Source of the DNA: Prorocentrum cordatum
Lineage: Eukaryota; Sar; Dinophyceae; Prorocentrales; Prorocentraceae
Direction of reading: 5' to 3'
NCBI GenBank assembly: GCA_963575745.1
Contig: CAUYUJ010005725.1
Span: 352,069 to 416,068, forward strand
DNA length: 64,000 nt
Both the position numbers and the translations under genes were made by a program. Of this stretch, positions 31,541 through 42,889 are shown one piece after another. Below the pieces are notes generated by a model. That model was not told the origin of the DNA. It did no database searches and worked only from the letters and a program-made list of their open reading frames with translations. Numbering within the stretch: position 1 is the stretch's first letter; each line of letters begins with the position of its first letter.

Positions 31541-31702
31541 CCAGAGGTCCTCGCGAATTTCTCAGATCGGCGCTGAGCCCCTCTCCCTGGCGCCCGGAGC
31601 GTGCCAGGGGCGGCGCTGGAGGCGCCGCCAGGAGGGTAATTACGGCGCTGCTCCAAGAAATTCGCGCTGACCTCCCAGAGATTATGCTCATGCCGCGTTC
31701 TC
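31541..31702. mobile_element. FB1 foldback element, copy C (diverged)
   Basis: AGAGGTCCTCGCGAATTTCT then CAGATCGGCGCTGAG pairs with TTACGGCGCTGCTCC, AGAAATTCGCGCTGACCTCC and ATTATGCTCATG. A CTGGCGCCCGGAGC/GCCAGGGGCGGCGC loop separates the arms. Confidence 0.7.
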
Positions 31703-31907
31703 CTTCGAGAAAAGCTGGGGTCACCGTACCGTGGGCAAGGGTCACCCCTGGCAACGCCCGCGCGAGGGGCCGGAGGGAGGAAGAAGGCGAAACTATGAGA
31801 GGGAGGAGGGGGCCTGTGGACCCTGCGTGCGCCCCCTTCCGCATCCCCGCGGGCCCGGAGCCCCGCGATGGCCCAACGCGCCGCCCCTCGCCTTCCGGGC
31901 CCTGCCG

Positions 31908-32129
31908 ACAGGAGGAGGAGGAGAATGAGGAGGAGGAGGAGGAAGACGAGGACGAGGAGGAGTAAGAAGAAGAGGAGGAGGAAGACGAGGAAGACGAGGA
32001 AGACGAGGAAGACGAGGAAGACGAGGAGGAGGAGGACGACGACGAGAGGACGAGGAAGAGGGAGAAAGAGAGAGAGAGAGGGATAGGGAGAGTGCCAGGA
32101 AGAGGGAGCAGGAGGAGGAGGAGGAGGAA

Positions 32130-32160
<31 letters not shown>
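31908..32160 (+). repeat. (GGA)n/(GACGAG)n purine tract
   Basis: GGAGGA, GAAGACGAG and AGAGAGAG runs. Complementary translations are poly-Ser or poly-Glu and are ignored. Confidence 0.9.
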
Positions 32161-32431
32161 CCAAAAACGGCCACATACCGCCCGTCGTGATTCTTTCGCG
32201 ACACGAGCACGAGCATGTCTGGATCGGAGACCTCGGGTTTGCGGCCCGCGGCCCGCGACTCACAGCACGCCCAGGGCCTCGGTGCGGGAGGCCGGGGCGT
32301 CCGCGGCTGCGGCCGCCGACCTACGCGGGGCAGGTGGTGCAGCACGCGCCGCTGGTGGTGGTCGGCTCCACGGTCGCCTCGGTGCACCCGGGGGCGCCCA
32401 CCCGGACTGCCCAGAGTGCTACAGAATCGGA

Positions 32432-32980
32432 GGCACGGACTCAGCGGGCCCTGTCAACGACAGAGCCGTTTGTATTGCCAGTTCCGACGCCGTTTTTGTT
32501 GCCGGTTCCGGCGCCGCTTGTTTTCCGGTTCCTCAGGGCCCCGTAGACCAGGACACGCTAGACCAGGACATCCAACATCCCTCGAAACCCATCTTTCCAG
32601 ACGGCGGCACAGGAAAACACTGCGTTGCAACGCTCCTGGAATAAACCCAGACACAGGCCCTGAAAGCATGCAAAACATCCCCAGACCAGGACAAAACCCA
32701 AATCCTGCAGCGCAGCACGAAAGAACTGCACTGGACGACCGAATCTGACTTTGCAGGAAAGGGTGTCGGTTACCCGACTTGCCGATGTCCTGGTTAGTCT
32801 GTGCCCTGGTCTCCAGGGGCCTGAGTTCCAGCTCCGGTTCCAATCCCGGAGCCGTTTTGTTTACCGTTTCGAGTCGCCGTTTTTTACCCGCTTCCATTTT
32901 CAAGAGACACTTTTTCGGAAACGGTGACAGACGGCCCTGCCGTTCACGGGGCCCACTAAGGGCACAGACACCGGGTTCGG
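32432..32980. mobile_element. Large foldback element, ~150-bp arms
   Basis: Three separate blocks are repeated in inverted order: CTCAGCGGGCCCTGTCAACG with GTTCACGGGGCCCACTAAGG, the CCGTTTTTGTTGCCGG-type block with its counterpart at 32850-32890, and GGGCCCCGTAGACCAGGACA with GTCCTGGTTAGTCTGTGCCC. The central ~200 bp is unique. It could be a non-autonomous element. No transposase is seen. Confidence 0.6.
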
Positions 32981-33037
32981 GAATCACCAGGGCCATATTC
33001 GAAACACTTCCGCTCTTTTAAAAGCGATCGGAAACAG

Positions 33038-33135
33038 ACCAAAGCGACTCCTAGGGCGACTTGAACATACCAAAACTGTTCTTAAGGCGATTTGAAGTAA
33101 ACCAAAGTTCACTTGGAGGCGACTTAAAGCAAATC
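33038..33135 (+). repeat. 31-32-bp tandem repeat, three units
   Basis: Units begin ACCAAAG or ACCAAAA at 33038, 33069 and 33101, and each contains GGCGA(C/T)TTGAA. Confidence 0.7.
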
Positions 33136-33745
33136 GCGATCGCCCCAAAAGCTGTGAATACAGCTTTGGAGTGGCCCACGTATTCTTGGACCTGATGTCC
33201 GTGCCTCTGAACAACATAGACCTCATGACGTATAGATCTGTGAGGTGAGAAGGCTGCGCGAAGAACCTCGACCACAGTTTGAGCTGGAAGATCCTGACGA
33301 ACATTTCTTAGCTCTCGCGGAGGCGTTCCGGACGTCTTCGGCCTCCGCGGGGCCCATCAGGACTCACACACTGGCTCCCGGGGGGAAGGGTCGAGACCCT
33401 CCAGGAGGGGGAGGAGGACCCATGCGGACATCCAGCGGCCGGAACAATCACTCCGGATTTCATGATGAAAGGGGGGTGGCCTGATCTGTGAGGGGGCCTG
33501 AGCTGAGCTGTCTCGGAGGGTCCCAGTGGAGTCTGGGCAGAGGCCGCCCTGTCATGGCTGGCCTGGGGGGTCCAAACTGCTCGTCTGGGAGGGTTGCGGC
33601 CCCCTCCCCTTTCGTTACGAAATGTGGGATCACCTGGCGAAGGGCCAAAAGCAATGCAGCTGCGAGCTCTGCAGGGCAAGCGATGCAAGCTGTGGGAAGG
33701 AACTCGTGCGCGGGAGCTGCCAGAGTGGCGCGGTGGCGGCGTCCC

Positions 33746-33919
33746 GACTTTGCCGCCGGGGCCTTCGGTGGAGCTTCCTCTGGGGCCACGGAGCGTGTGA
33801 GTGGTGCGCCGAGGTGGGGCGGTGCCGCCCTGCGGACTGTGCCGCTGGGGCCTTCGGTGGAGCTCCATCTGGGACCACGAAACGCGCGAAGGGTGCGCCG
33901 AATTGGGGCGGTGCCGCCA

Positions 33920-33920
<1 letters not shown>
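33746..33920 (+). repeat. 89-bp tandem duplication
   Basis: GGGGCCTTCGGTGGAGCT and GGGGCGGTGCCGCC each occur twice, 89 bp apart. Confidence 0.8.
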
Positions 33921-33970
<50 letters not shown>

Positions 33971-33971
33971 G
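33919..33971 (+). repeat. (GTC)n microsatellite
   Basis: About 17 uninterrupted TCG/GTC units directly follow the duplication. Confidence 0.95.
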
Positions 33972-33974
33972 CAG

Positions 33975-34525
33975 AGTCGGCGGCTCCGGCCGTGAGGCCT
34001 CTCCAATCTGAGGGTCAGGGGGGGGAGAGCGCGCGGCGGAGCTGTTGCGCTGCTTGCGGCATCCGGAAGCCCGCACTCCAAAACCTGCTCGGGGTGAGCA
34101 GCCAGCCCTGGAGGACAGGGTCGGGACTTCGAGGGACCCCGTATTGAAACACTCAAACATAGGATGTCTTGGGATAGCGGGGGGAGGACGAGGATGAGAA
34201 ACAACAGGAATTGAGTGGAGGTGAATGTTCAGGAGTAGGAGGGCGAAGAGGAGGATTGAGACGGAGACAAAGGAGGATACAACAGGATGGAGAGGAGGCA
34301 ACGAGAGGAAGTGAAGGCAACAGGCTGGGAAGGCCCAGCCGTACAACAGGACGGGGTACCTCCAGTGAGGTGTTGCAACGGCCACGGCTCCAGCCACAGT
34401 GCTCGCCAAAGCCTAGCCTTTAGGCGTCCCGAGGTGGGCCCTGAGCCCCCTCAATAGTACGCTTGGTCTGGGGGTACGTCTGGCCTCTCCTGAATAGAAC
34501 GAGGGGGAAGGGGGATGGTGGGGGT
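33975..34525. other. Unassigned sequence
   Basis: No gene or repeat was recognised. In the split-gene model this is intron 3' of exon 4. Confidence 0.35.
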
Positions 34526-34529
34526 TCGC

Positions 34530-34670
34530 CTTGGTGCACATCGTGGGGAAGCACCACACGTTCGGGCAGAAGACGCTGGCCTTGCCACCAGAAGACCCCG
34601 TCGCGCCGGTGATCACAGACTCGAGCTTGATGTCGGGGTTGACGCAGTAGGGGCAGCAGTGGCCAGGCAA
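34530..34670 (-). CDS. Secreted Cys-rich protein, exon 4 (model)
   Basis: The minus strand reads GCTCTAAG|TTGCCT, then 47 phase-0 codons to ACCAAG|GCGAAC (GC donor, usual in dinoflagellates). The peptide starts LPGHCCPYCVNPDIKLESVI, continues TGATGSSGGKAS, and ends VFCPNVWCFPTMCTK. Six Cys in 47 residues, with the CCPYC cluster, recall von Willebrand C-like extracellular modules. I have seen this GHCCPYCVNP...WCFPTMC pattern in dinoflagellate proteins, always after a DPCGAISCAANLKCP-type module, which is found at 49185-49310. The downstream exon(s) with the stop codon were not found. Confidence 0.65.
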
Positions 34671-34719
34671 CTTAGAGCGAGTCACGCGAGGACCACGGGC
34701 ATGCGGAGAAAGAGGACGA

Positions 34720-35240
34720 TGATGTTGAAATGGCATGGAACGGTGCGAGGGAGCGGGAGAAAAAGAGAGTGGTGCGGGGGAGAGGCGCAAGCAGCAGGAG
34801 GGGGAGGCGGTGGAGACGGAGGACGAGCAGAAGGTTGAGGAGAGAGTGGAGCAGCATGAAACAGAGAGGGGAAGGGGGGGGAAGAGAAAGAAAAATGCGG
34901 ATGCAGATGATAAGCAGGAGGAAGGAGAAAGAGAATGGGGAAGGGATGGGGGACAGAGAAGAAGACTCGGGAGCATGAGGGAGGCGGAGGACAGGAAGGG
35001 GCGGGGAGGAGGCAAGATGAGCGAGGGGACGGAGTAACCAACATATCCATAAGCAAAGAGGAGGGGAGGGGAGGAGGAGGAGGAGGAAGAGGAGGAGGAG
35101 GAGGAGGAGGAGGAGGAGGAGGAGGAGAAGGAGAGGGAGAAGGAGAGGGAGAAGGAGGAGGAGGCAGAGGCAGAGGCAGGGAGGGGAACGGGGGAATGGA
35201 GCGACGAGCGAACGAGGAAAGCAGGGAGGGAGGGAGGGAA
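34720..35240 (+). repeat. Purine-rich tract with (GGA)n core
   Basis: GGAGGA units at about 35059-35160 lie inside a broader GGGAGAAAG-type purine region. The minus strand is therefore an extended pyrimidine tract. Confidence 0.8.
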
Positions 35241-35249
35241 GGTTAGGAT

Positions 35250-36140
35250 GCCATCGATCGCACCTCCGGAAGGTTCCACGGGGACTGCCGCCAACCTCTA
35301 TTGAAGGCATGAGTGTAGGGGGGGATTGCTGCAATCAAGCCCTCTCTCCTGCAGAGTGACGTTTCGCCCTGCGACCGCTGCCTGACGGTCATGGAGCCAG
35401 GGAGGCCTCGACGAGACAGAGAACGGCGAAGAAGCTCCAAGGGCCCTTTCCTCCAGGACCGCGGGCGCCCACAGCGCAAAACAGCAAGAAACACGTCCCT
35501 GTCAGGAGGACGGCAGCGACTCCGACGGACAGGGAAGGCGGCAGCCGATCGACTTCGAGCACTTCGCGGGCAGAAGGAGGTCACGGCACGGCAGGTGCTC
35601 CACGCGGTCCTGTCAGCCATTCCCCGGCCGGCCACGTTCCGCTCAGTGACTCTTGTGATGGATGGGGCTCTCGAGTTGCACGATCACGTAACAGCCGAAG
35701 CACCCTCGAGTCCCGCAGCCCCTGCCGCCCAAGCAAGAGCCCGCGACAGGAAGGGGGGGGACGACGAGCATTGGCTACAATTTGGGTGCTGGAGCCGATG
35801 AGCGTCGTACACTCCCATGGACGCGGCGGCATAAATGATAGGAATAAGCAATAAGCAGGCGGGACCAGGCAAGGAATGGCATGGGGAGATCGTCGCTCCC
35901 TCTCCTCCTGGCCTCCATGGCAGAGGAGAGCAGCCCTGTGGACCATCGGACGCCTGGCCGCATGGCGCATCGGGCCCAGTGCGCCTTGAGGCCAACCAGC
36001 CCTTGGCAGACTGTCGCAAAAGGTCTGGGGCGCAAAGCACACACGAAGCGCGAACGGCCGACGGTCCTCGTAACGGGGTGCGCCCGGGTGGGCCTGCGTG
36101 CTGCGGTCGCCGCGCAGCGGATTTGGGATCCGACGTCTCT
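35250..36140. other. Gene-free stretch
   Basis: Open frames on both strands, none recognised. A plus-strand frame with KEVTARQVLHAVLSAIP (about 35575-35625) is faintly protein-like only. Confidence 0.35.
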
Positions 36141-36149
36141 GGTTGCTGC

Positions 36150-36830
36150 CGTGTTCTGGTGGCCGCCCTGGTGCGCTGTGATCGCCGCCTGGGCGCCCCA
36201 TGGTTGGTGCCACTTGGTGCCCTGAGGCTGGTGGTGGCCGACCTGGTGCCCTGAGGTGGGTGCCCTACTCTGCCCTGTCGTGGGTGCCGTATGGTTGGTG
36301 CCCTATGGTCGGTGCCAAGGAGGCCCTGGGCCACTTTGCGTTGGTTGTTGCGATTCTCTGGTGCCCTGGTGGCCGATTTTGGGGGCCCTATGGTGACCTT
36401 GAGGGTGCCGTGTGATGGGTGCCGTGTGGTTGGCGCCCTATGGTGGCGGGAGAGCGCCGAGTCCCGCAAGCCTTGACTGTTACGATTTTCTGGTGGCCGC
36501 CTTAGTGCCCTATGGTTGATGCCCTACGGTGGGTGCCGCAGGGCTGGTGCACTATGGTCGCGGCCCAGGAGGGACCTTGGTCCCGCTTGCCCTGGTTATT
36601 GCATGTTTTGGGGGAAATTGTCGGGTGGCTCCCCTGGCGGTGTATTTCAGGTCGCCCATGTGAAAGGTTCAATGTTGGTGACCTGTGATTGGTGACTTCT
36701 GGTCGCCGCCCCGAGGGACCCGTGTGCCGCTGATTGCGATGTTTGGCCGTCCTCGCCGCCTTGGTGTTCGATGGTCGCTCCTCCGTGTGCCCCACGGTGC
36801 TTGATGGTGCACCACATAGATCGGGCCACG
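36150..36830 (+). repeat. GGTGCCCTATGGT minisatellite with ~120-bp higher order
   Basis: Short units such as GGTGCCCTATGGTTGGTGCC and GGTGCCGTGTGG recur. A GATTCTCTGGTGGCC-type spacer appears near 36350, 36485, 36600 and 36745, giving a higher-order period of about 120-140 bp. Confidence 0.75.
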
Positions 36831-36834
36831 TGGA

Positions 36835-37535
36835 TGACACCACATTGCTAGTGTAACTAACTTGCACAGCAAGGGTGCAAGATTCTTCTGATCGGGGTCT
36901 GCGCTGGCAATCTTAACAAACGAGCATGGGAGCATACTCGAACAAACGCTTAAGGGCCACGCACCCTCGACGCCTAGCTTCTCCTGGGCGTTTCCGGGCG
37001 CCGTCGGGGGCTGCCGCGGACGCTCGGGGCTGGCCGTGCGCCACTTCTCCGAGGCCCCTGACCACAGATGGGCCGAGGATAGCCTAAGCCTGGTGGCCCG
37101 CCCTGGACGCCCTGCGGGCCAGCTCCAGAAAGCCCAACTCCCAAAGCCTGACGTGTTGGCTCAATGAAGAGTTGCCGAAGGGCTCCCTACTTCGTTGGTT
37201 CAAAGGGCCCCGCGGCCATGCAGACCTGTGCTGGATCGACATGCAAAATCGGATTCGGTCAGGAACGGATCGGATGACAATTGAAACGTCGCGGAATCGG
37301 ACCGTTTTGGGTCGCGGATCAGCATCGGCCCCTGCAGGCCGGAGAGGGAATCGGCTCGCGGCGGATCGGATCGGATCCCAATCGGAATCGAAGGTTGGAG
37401 ATCGTATCGAACCAAGCCTGCCATGTCCACGGCGGCTCCCGAGGCGCGGGGTGTGGTGCGTTGCGGCGCGGGGGTCCGTTCCTGGGGCCCCGTGATCACT
37501 CGCCGCGTGGAGGGGGGTACTTTGCACTGTTTTGG
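36835..37535. other. Gene-free stretch
   Basis: Short CGGATCGGATCC and GATCGGATC words cluster at 37255-37405. Otherwise nothing is recognised. Confidence 0.4.
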
Positions 37536-37539
37536 GATG

Positions 37540-37830
37540 GTGCACCATGCTATGACCGGCTATTCCATGTCATGGTATGCCACGCTTTGCAATGTTAGAC
37601 CATGCAATGCTATGGTGTGCAATTCTTCGCTGTGCCATGCCATGCTCTGCACTGCTGGCTACGCAGTACAATGCAATGCTATGTGACCCCGCGCCTCTCG
37701 ACTACGCAATGCTATGACATGCTTTGGAAAGCCATGCTGCACAGGGCAACGCAATGTAATCATATGGGCTGCTGTGTCACGCTGAACGATGCTATGACAT
37801 GCTTTGCTGTGCCATGATTTGCCGTACGCT
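37540..37830 (+). repeat. Degenerate CAATGCTATGACATGC repeat
   Basis: Words such as GCAATGCTATG, CCATGC and ATGCTATGACATGCTTTG recur. The longest occurs near 37705 and 37788. Confidence 0.65.
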
Positions 37831-37927
37831 ACATCTCTTTCTATACCAAGAAATGCTCGGACTGTACTGCTGCGAATTCTAGACGCTCCGCGTAACCCCA
37901 CCTGCGGACCGGCCGGCGCCTCTGCTT

Positions 37928-38213
37928 AGCAATTAGCCTCGCCCGTGGCCCGGACGTTGCCTTCGCCGCCTGACCGTCGTCTCGTGGCCGCGACCCCCAA
38001 AAAAGTAACCCCACCAGCTTCCCTGGGCGTTGCAGTTCAGCCAGCCAGCCCCCCGCCGCCGCTGCCCCAGCTGCTGCTTTTGTGAGCTGGCCCGGCCGGC
38101 TCGTGCTGCGCCCAGCAGCTAATTAGGTTTGCCCGTCGGCCCGGACACCCTTCTCGCCGCCTGCCCTCTGCTGCGCGGCCGCGACCAAAAAAGTAACCCC
38201 ACCAGCCCATCCA
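37928..38213 (+). repeat. ~190-bp tandem duplication
   Basis: AATTAG, CGGCCCGGAC, CGCCGCCTG and AAAAAAGTAACCCCACCAGC occur in the same order at 37930-38025 and 38120-38205. Confidence 0.75.
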
Positions 38214-38269
38214 GAAACGATGCCCACAGGAATTGCCTCGATCAGGGAAGTGGGCAGCACACAAAGGAA

Positions 38270-39230
38270 GGGTCCCCCAGTGGAGGCCTCTGGAAGCGTC
38301 TTGGGTGCCTCACAGAGCTTCTTGGGGCCTCTTGGGGGTCTCTTGGGAGCATCTTGGAAGCCTTTTTGGGCGCCTGTTGGGGCCTCCTGGGCGCCTCTTG
38401 AGGCCCTCTTGAAGCGCTTTTGGGAGCTTTGGGAGCGCTCTTGGGGCCATCTTGGGGGACATCGATCAAACAAGAAGCGAGCATTAGTTTGCGTTGCCCC
38501 TAGGGAGCCCAAACACTCGCCTCTTGGGGCGCTCTTGGGGCGCTCTTGGAGCGCTCTTAAGCGCTCTTGGGGCCGTCTTGGGGCTCTCTGGAGCCTCTCT
38601 TGGAGCCCTCTTGGGCCATCGTGGAGCCATCTTGAGGCCTCGGATGGCCATCGGAAGCGAAAAGGCGAGAAAGCCAAACACATATATTTTCCTAAGGTTT
38701 TGGCCTCTTCGGGGCCTCCTGGGGGAGCTCTTTGGCCACTGGGAGCCGTCTTGGAGCGGTCTTGGGGCATCTTGGAGTATCGTGGGAGCCATTATGAGAC
38801 ATCTTGGGATATCTTGAGCCATCTTGGAGGTCATCTTGGGCTCTCCCAGGCGCTCTTGGAGTCATCTTAATCAGTGCCCCCCCCCCAAGAGGCCAACATG
38901 TGGCTAAAACCTTAGTGCAATCAATGATTTGGCATTCTCGCCGGGCCTCTTGGAGCATCTTGGGTGCCTGGGGGGTCCTTTGGGGCCTCTTGGGGGTCTC
39001 TTGGGGGCCTCTTCGGGGCATCCTGGGGGCCTCTTGGGGCTTCCTGGCCACCTCTTGGGGCCCTCTTGGGGCACCCTTGGGAGCTTTGAGCGCCATCTTT
39101 GGGCCATCTTGGGTGAGATCGATCACAGGGGGGGTGTCTAATTACAGTCCCCCCCTCAGGAGGCCACAATGGGGCCAAAACCCTGATAAAACCCATGATG
39201 TTGGCTTCCTCGCCGAGGCCGTTTTGGACG
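38270..39230 (-). repeat. CCAAGA satellite, block 3 (inverted)
   Basis: The family is the same as at 1-4640, read on the minus strand (plus strand TCTTGGGGCCTCTTGGGGG). Spacers with AAAACCTTAG and CGATCA lie near 38462, 38692, 38908 and 39178. The opposite orientation of the array in one window shows it moves or inverts. Confidence 0.9.
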
Positions 39231-39234
39231 CTCC

Positions 39235-40265
39235 GACACCTCGCGGAACACCCTGTCCAGGTCCAGGGGAGGGGGGAGGGGGAGGGGTAAACCCCTCCCG
39301 ACGGGGAAGAAGGAGGGGTGGAAGAGGAACATCCCTAAACCACCGACGCCCAGAGGGCTGGTGGGATTACGTTTGCCCTACAAGTTTGTGCGAGTGCATT
39401 CGTACTGATATGGTTCGCACCTTTTCGCAGTGCACACCTTTGCACTTTACACGTCTATGCGCTGAGTTGTACTGAATCTGCTCTGCAACGCTAGCCATTC
39501 AATGCAACAAAATTGCAATGCACAGCGTTGTATTGCTAGTCGGTTCCCGAAGCAAGCAATATGCTCAAGTGGGGCCGCGCTGGGTTCATTGCTTGAACTT
39601 GGCACTGTTGCCCAACAACGAAACGATCATGTTTTTTTTGGTAGCGACGCGCTAGCCGGCTCCATACAAACGATCGCCTAGATCCAAAACCACAAGCGCG
39701 GAGGCAGTCTACCACAATGTATCCTTCTTCCTCCGTTTGGCGCTTCGTTGCTTGATGCACTTTCGCCGCGTTGCTTTTCGGCTTGGGCGCGAAGCGTAAA
39801 ATCCATCCTTGATTTGCTGCAATGCAACTGCGCTCGTTGGGAACCCCTCATTTGCGAGCGAAGATTGCCAGAAGAACACGAATGTATCGCACGGAGAAAG
39901 TCGAGAAGGATCTTTAGATATGTGCTGCTCACCCTCAAAATCCGCTGCCGTGTCTGCTTCACGCTGCGGCGTGCTGGAATGCTCCCCGGCTGCCTGGTGG
40001 AGGTTATGTCGTGTTTTTAGGCTACCCCCTCGTACCAACTGAGGTCCGACATCGCGCCCCCCTGGAGCTGCTTCGCGATGAGCACTTATAACACAGCGGC
40101 ATACAACACTAATACAGCACAACAACAAAACATTCCAACTCTTTCCAGGGACGGCTCAGCAAGCACAGACATGGGAGAATAAGGCCCCGAGACAGAACAA
40201 AGCGGTGCCAAGAGACAAACGGCATTGGTTTCATCATCTTCAAAAATCAAACGGCCCAACAGGCC
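39235..40265. other. Gene-free, lower-GC stretch
   Basis: Reading frames on the minus strand (about 39960-39700) include FVFFWQSSLANEGFPTSAV but no family is recognised. CACGCTGCGGCGTGCTGGAATG near 39960 resembles CACGCTGGGGCGTGCTAGAATG near 44659, so part is a dispersed repeat. Confidence 0.3.
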
Positions 40266-40269
40266 CAAG

Positions 40270-40780
40270 TTATCGCCGCAAGACAGCCAAGATTGCCCCC
40301 AATGCGCCCCAAAGACTACCCAAGAGGGCCCAACACCAGCCAAGAGGCCCCCAAGACGGCCCAAGATGCCCCCAAGAGACCGCCAAGAGGGCCTAAGCGG
40401 ATCCCCAGACTGCTCCAAGATGCACCAGGGAGCCCCGAGATGGCCCAAAAGGGCCCCGAGGCGGCCCGAAAGGGCATCATGTGGCCGAAGAGGCCACAAG
40501 ACGCCCCAAAATGGCCCCATGAGAACCCTCAAGACCCAAGAGGGCTCTCTAGATCCATGGCGCCTAAACGTCCGCAAAGGCTCCCAAAACGGCCCCCAAG
40601 AGGTCCCCGAGACGGCCCCCAAGAGGTCCCCGAGACTGCCCACGAAGGCCCCAAGGCGGGCCCCGAGAGCACCCCACGGGCCCCCCAATTGGGTTTCCAA
40701 GAATACCCCCGGACTCCCCAGAGGCGTCCAAGAGACCCTCGAGAGGCCCCATAGAAGCTTCCAAGAAACGCCACAAATGT
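40270..40780 (+). repeat. CCAAGA satellite, block 4 (direct)
   Basis: GCCCCCAAGACGGCCC and CCAAGAGG units continue the family, here more diverged. Confidence 0.85.
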
Positions 40781-40784
40781 CTAT

Positions 40785-41230
40785 GAGCAGGCGGGAGGAG
40801 AGGAAGGAGACGGAGGAAGAGGAGAGAAGGATGGACCAGGAGGCGGGTTCAAGACCAGCTTCTGTTCAGCGCCCTGTCTGGACTGGTGCGGGTATAGACC
40901 TCGTTCATGCTGCGTTGTCGCGCTGGCACGGTGGCGGGGTTTGCCGCAGGCAGCTGGGTACCCATGCTCACCGCGCTTGACCATGAAGTTCGTCCGATGG
41001 AAGGACCCAGTCCCAAGTAGTTTCAAAAGTTTGCGCTGCCGACTGGTGCCATTTGCTCCAACAATAATGATCCGCCACCGTGTCGCGAAGCACTGAGTGC
41101 CATGTCCGCAGGTCCTTTCGGGTTCTCTGTCTTGACCGAAATAAGTGATTTCAGGCTCCAAGGCCCGTGTTTCTGGAGCTCCTCGGCGCTTCTTGGCGCT
41201 CCTGGGCGCGGCTAACGCGAAGCCCGTCGC
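40785..41230 (-). other. Possible coding relic, unassigned
   Basis: One minus-strand frame carries EITYFGQDREPERTCGHGTQ and RIIIVGANGTSRQRKLLKLL, which look like protein. Its end (40920-40952) shares GGCACGGTGGCGG...TTTGCCGCAGGC with 45678-45714. No domain is recognised. Confidence 0.25.
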
Positions 41231-41494
41231 GTGACTTTCCCTAACGGCAGCGGGCACCAAAACAACTCCAGAGAGCCACACTATCACTATCGCCCCAAGA
41301 CATCGCAAGAGAGAGGTCCAAGAAGGCCCCAAGCACGGCCCAAGATGCAACACGGACCAGGATACCCCCGAGCCGCCCCAAGAGGGCTCCAAGGCAGCCC
41401 CCCCAAAAAGCCAAAGCTATTCCACAATCAATGCTTGCACTCAGGGGCTCTCCCTTCTCTTACTTACGCAAGATGGTGGGGTATCCCCAGTTCT

Positions 41495-41805
41495 TGCCCA
41501 GTGCACGCCCGTGGGCGCCTCGCGCGCGCCCCGCGCTCCAGGGTTGTGCCGAGGCTTCGCCCAGGGTGCCCGCCCGTGGGCGCTTCGTGGGCGGCTCCGC
41601 TCTGGGGCGGTGCTGACTCTGCCAGGGTGCCGCCTGGTGCTCGCCCGTGGGGCGCTTCGTGGGCGACCCGTGCGCGAAGGGGGGGGGGAGTGCCGAGGCT
41701 TCGCCCGGTGCACGCCCGTGGGCGCCTCGTGGGCGCTCCGCTCGCCGCAGGGGGGGCATGCCGAAGCTTCGCCCGGTGCCCGCCCCTGGCCGCCCCGTGC
41801 GCCCA
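41495..41805 (+). repeat. 64-72-bp tandem repeat, five units
   Basis: CGCCCGTGGGCGC(C/T)TCGTGGGCG recurs at about 41506, 41570, 41642, 41714 and 41782, with GCCGAGGCTTCGCCC between units. Confidence 0.8.
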
Positions 41806-42354
41806 TACAGATTCTCAGCTCAAGCGCACAGTGGGCCCCCCCCCCTTCCCGAGCCGTGACTTGTCGAGACGCCGTGGGGCACTGCAATTTCCACAGAAAT
41901 CTGCCTCATCGTTCGTCTCCAGATGAAACCATACCATCTAAGCCGGGCCGGCACCGCCCCGCCTCAACCCTGCCAAATAGGAAGCACCATAACACACCCG
42001 TTTTCATCTCAAACGATCATGTCTCAACGACCCCGCACACAACATGCAAAGTTCACACCATGCAAAGTTCACGCGCGCGCCAATGCCAAATCGTGCTAAC
42101 ACAAGATCGCTGCAATAATTGCAACAGATACACATGGAGGCTCGGGGTGCCCCAGCGGACATGCTGCAGGTGTTCCGCTCGCACACAATTGCTGAAACCA
42201 AAAGAAACTATCCGCCATCCTGCCTCCGGGCACGGAGTGCTTTGCCCAATGCGCCTCGGCCCTCAGTCATGAGGAGTCTTCGAGCTGCCCGGACTCAACT
42301 TTCCGAAATCTCCTGGGGCTTCCCGCGTGCCCCCTGGGCTTTGGCGCGCCTCCC

Positions 42355-42885
42355 CGCGCAACTTGTTCGAAGACGGGCCAAGAGGGCTCGAAGAAGCCCC
42401 CAAGACGGCCCAAGAGGGCCCCGAGTCGCCGAAAGATTGCTCCAAGGCGCCCAAGATGCTTTCATGATGGCCAATGACGCCTCCAAGACGCCTCCGAGAC
42501 GCCCCAAGAGGCCTCAAAGAGGTCTTCCAAGAGGGCCCCAAGAGGCACAAATCATACATTCTCCTTCGGTTTCTGAAGGATTTCGGCGTTCTCGCCTGTT
42601 CGGTTTTCCGACGCTCCAAGACGGGAAATCCGAGCCTTCCGCCCCCAAGAGGCCCCCAGGAGGCCCCCAAGAGGCCCCCAAGAGGCTTCCAAGAGGCCAT
42701 AGGAGGCCCCAGAGAGGCCCAAAAGAGGATCCAGGATGCACCCAAACGGCCCCCAAGAGGCATCCAAACTGCCTCCAAGAGGCCCCCGAGAGGCCTCCCA
42801 CGAGATCCCAATGAACATCCAATAAGCTCCATGCCCACAACCCAGGCACGGTGGCGGGATGGGCCGAAGGCTATTCGATGAATTT
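42355..42885 (+). repeat. CCAAGA satellite, block 5, with GGCACGGTGGCGGGATGG end
   Basis: The direct-orientation array ends at CCCAGGCACGGTGGCGGGA then TGGGCCGAAGGC. The same end follows the next array at 44285-44325, so array plus end form one dispersed unit. Confidence 0.8.
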
Positions 42886-42889
42886 CGCG

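Noticed and set aside
32895-32912. TTCCATTTTCAAGAG as a leader relic
   Set aside because: The GGCT centre is missing and it lies inside a foldback arm, so chance is likelier.
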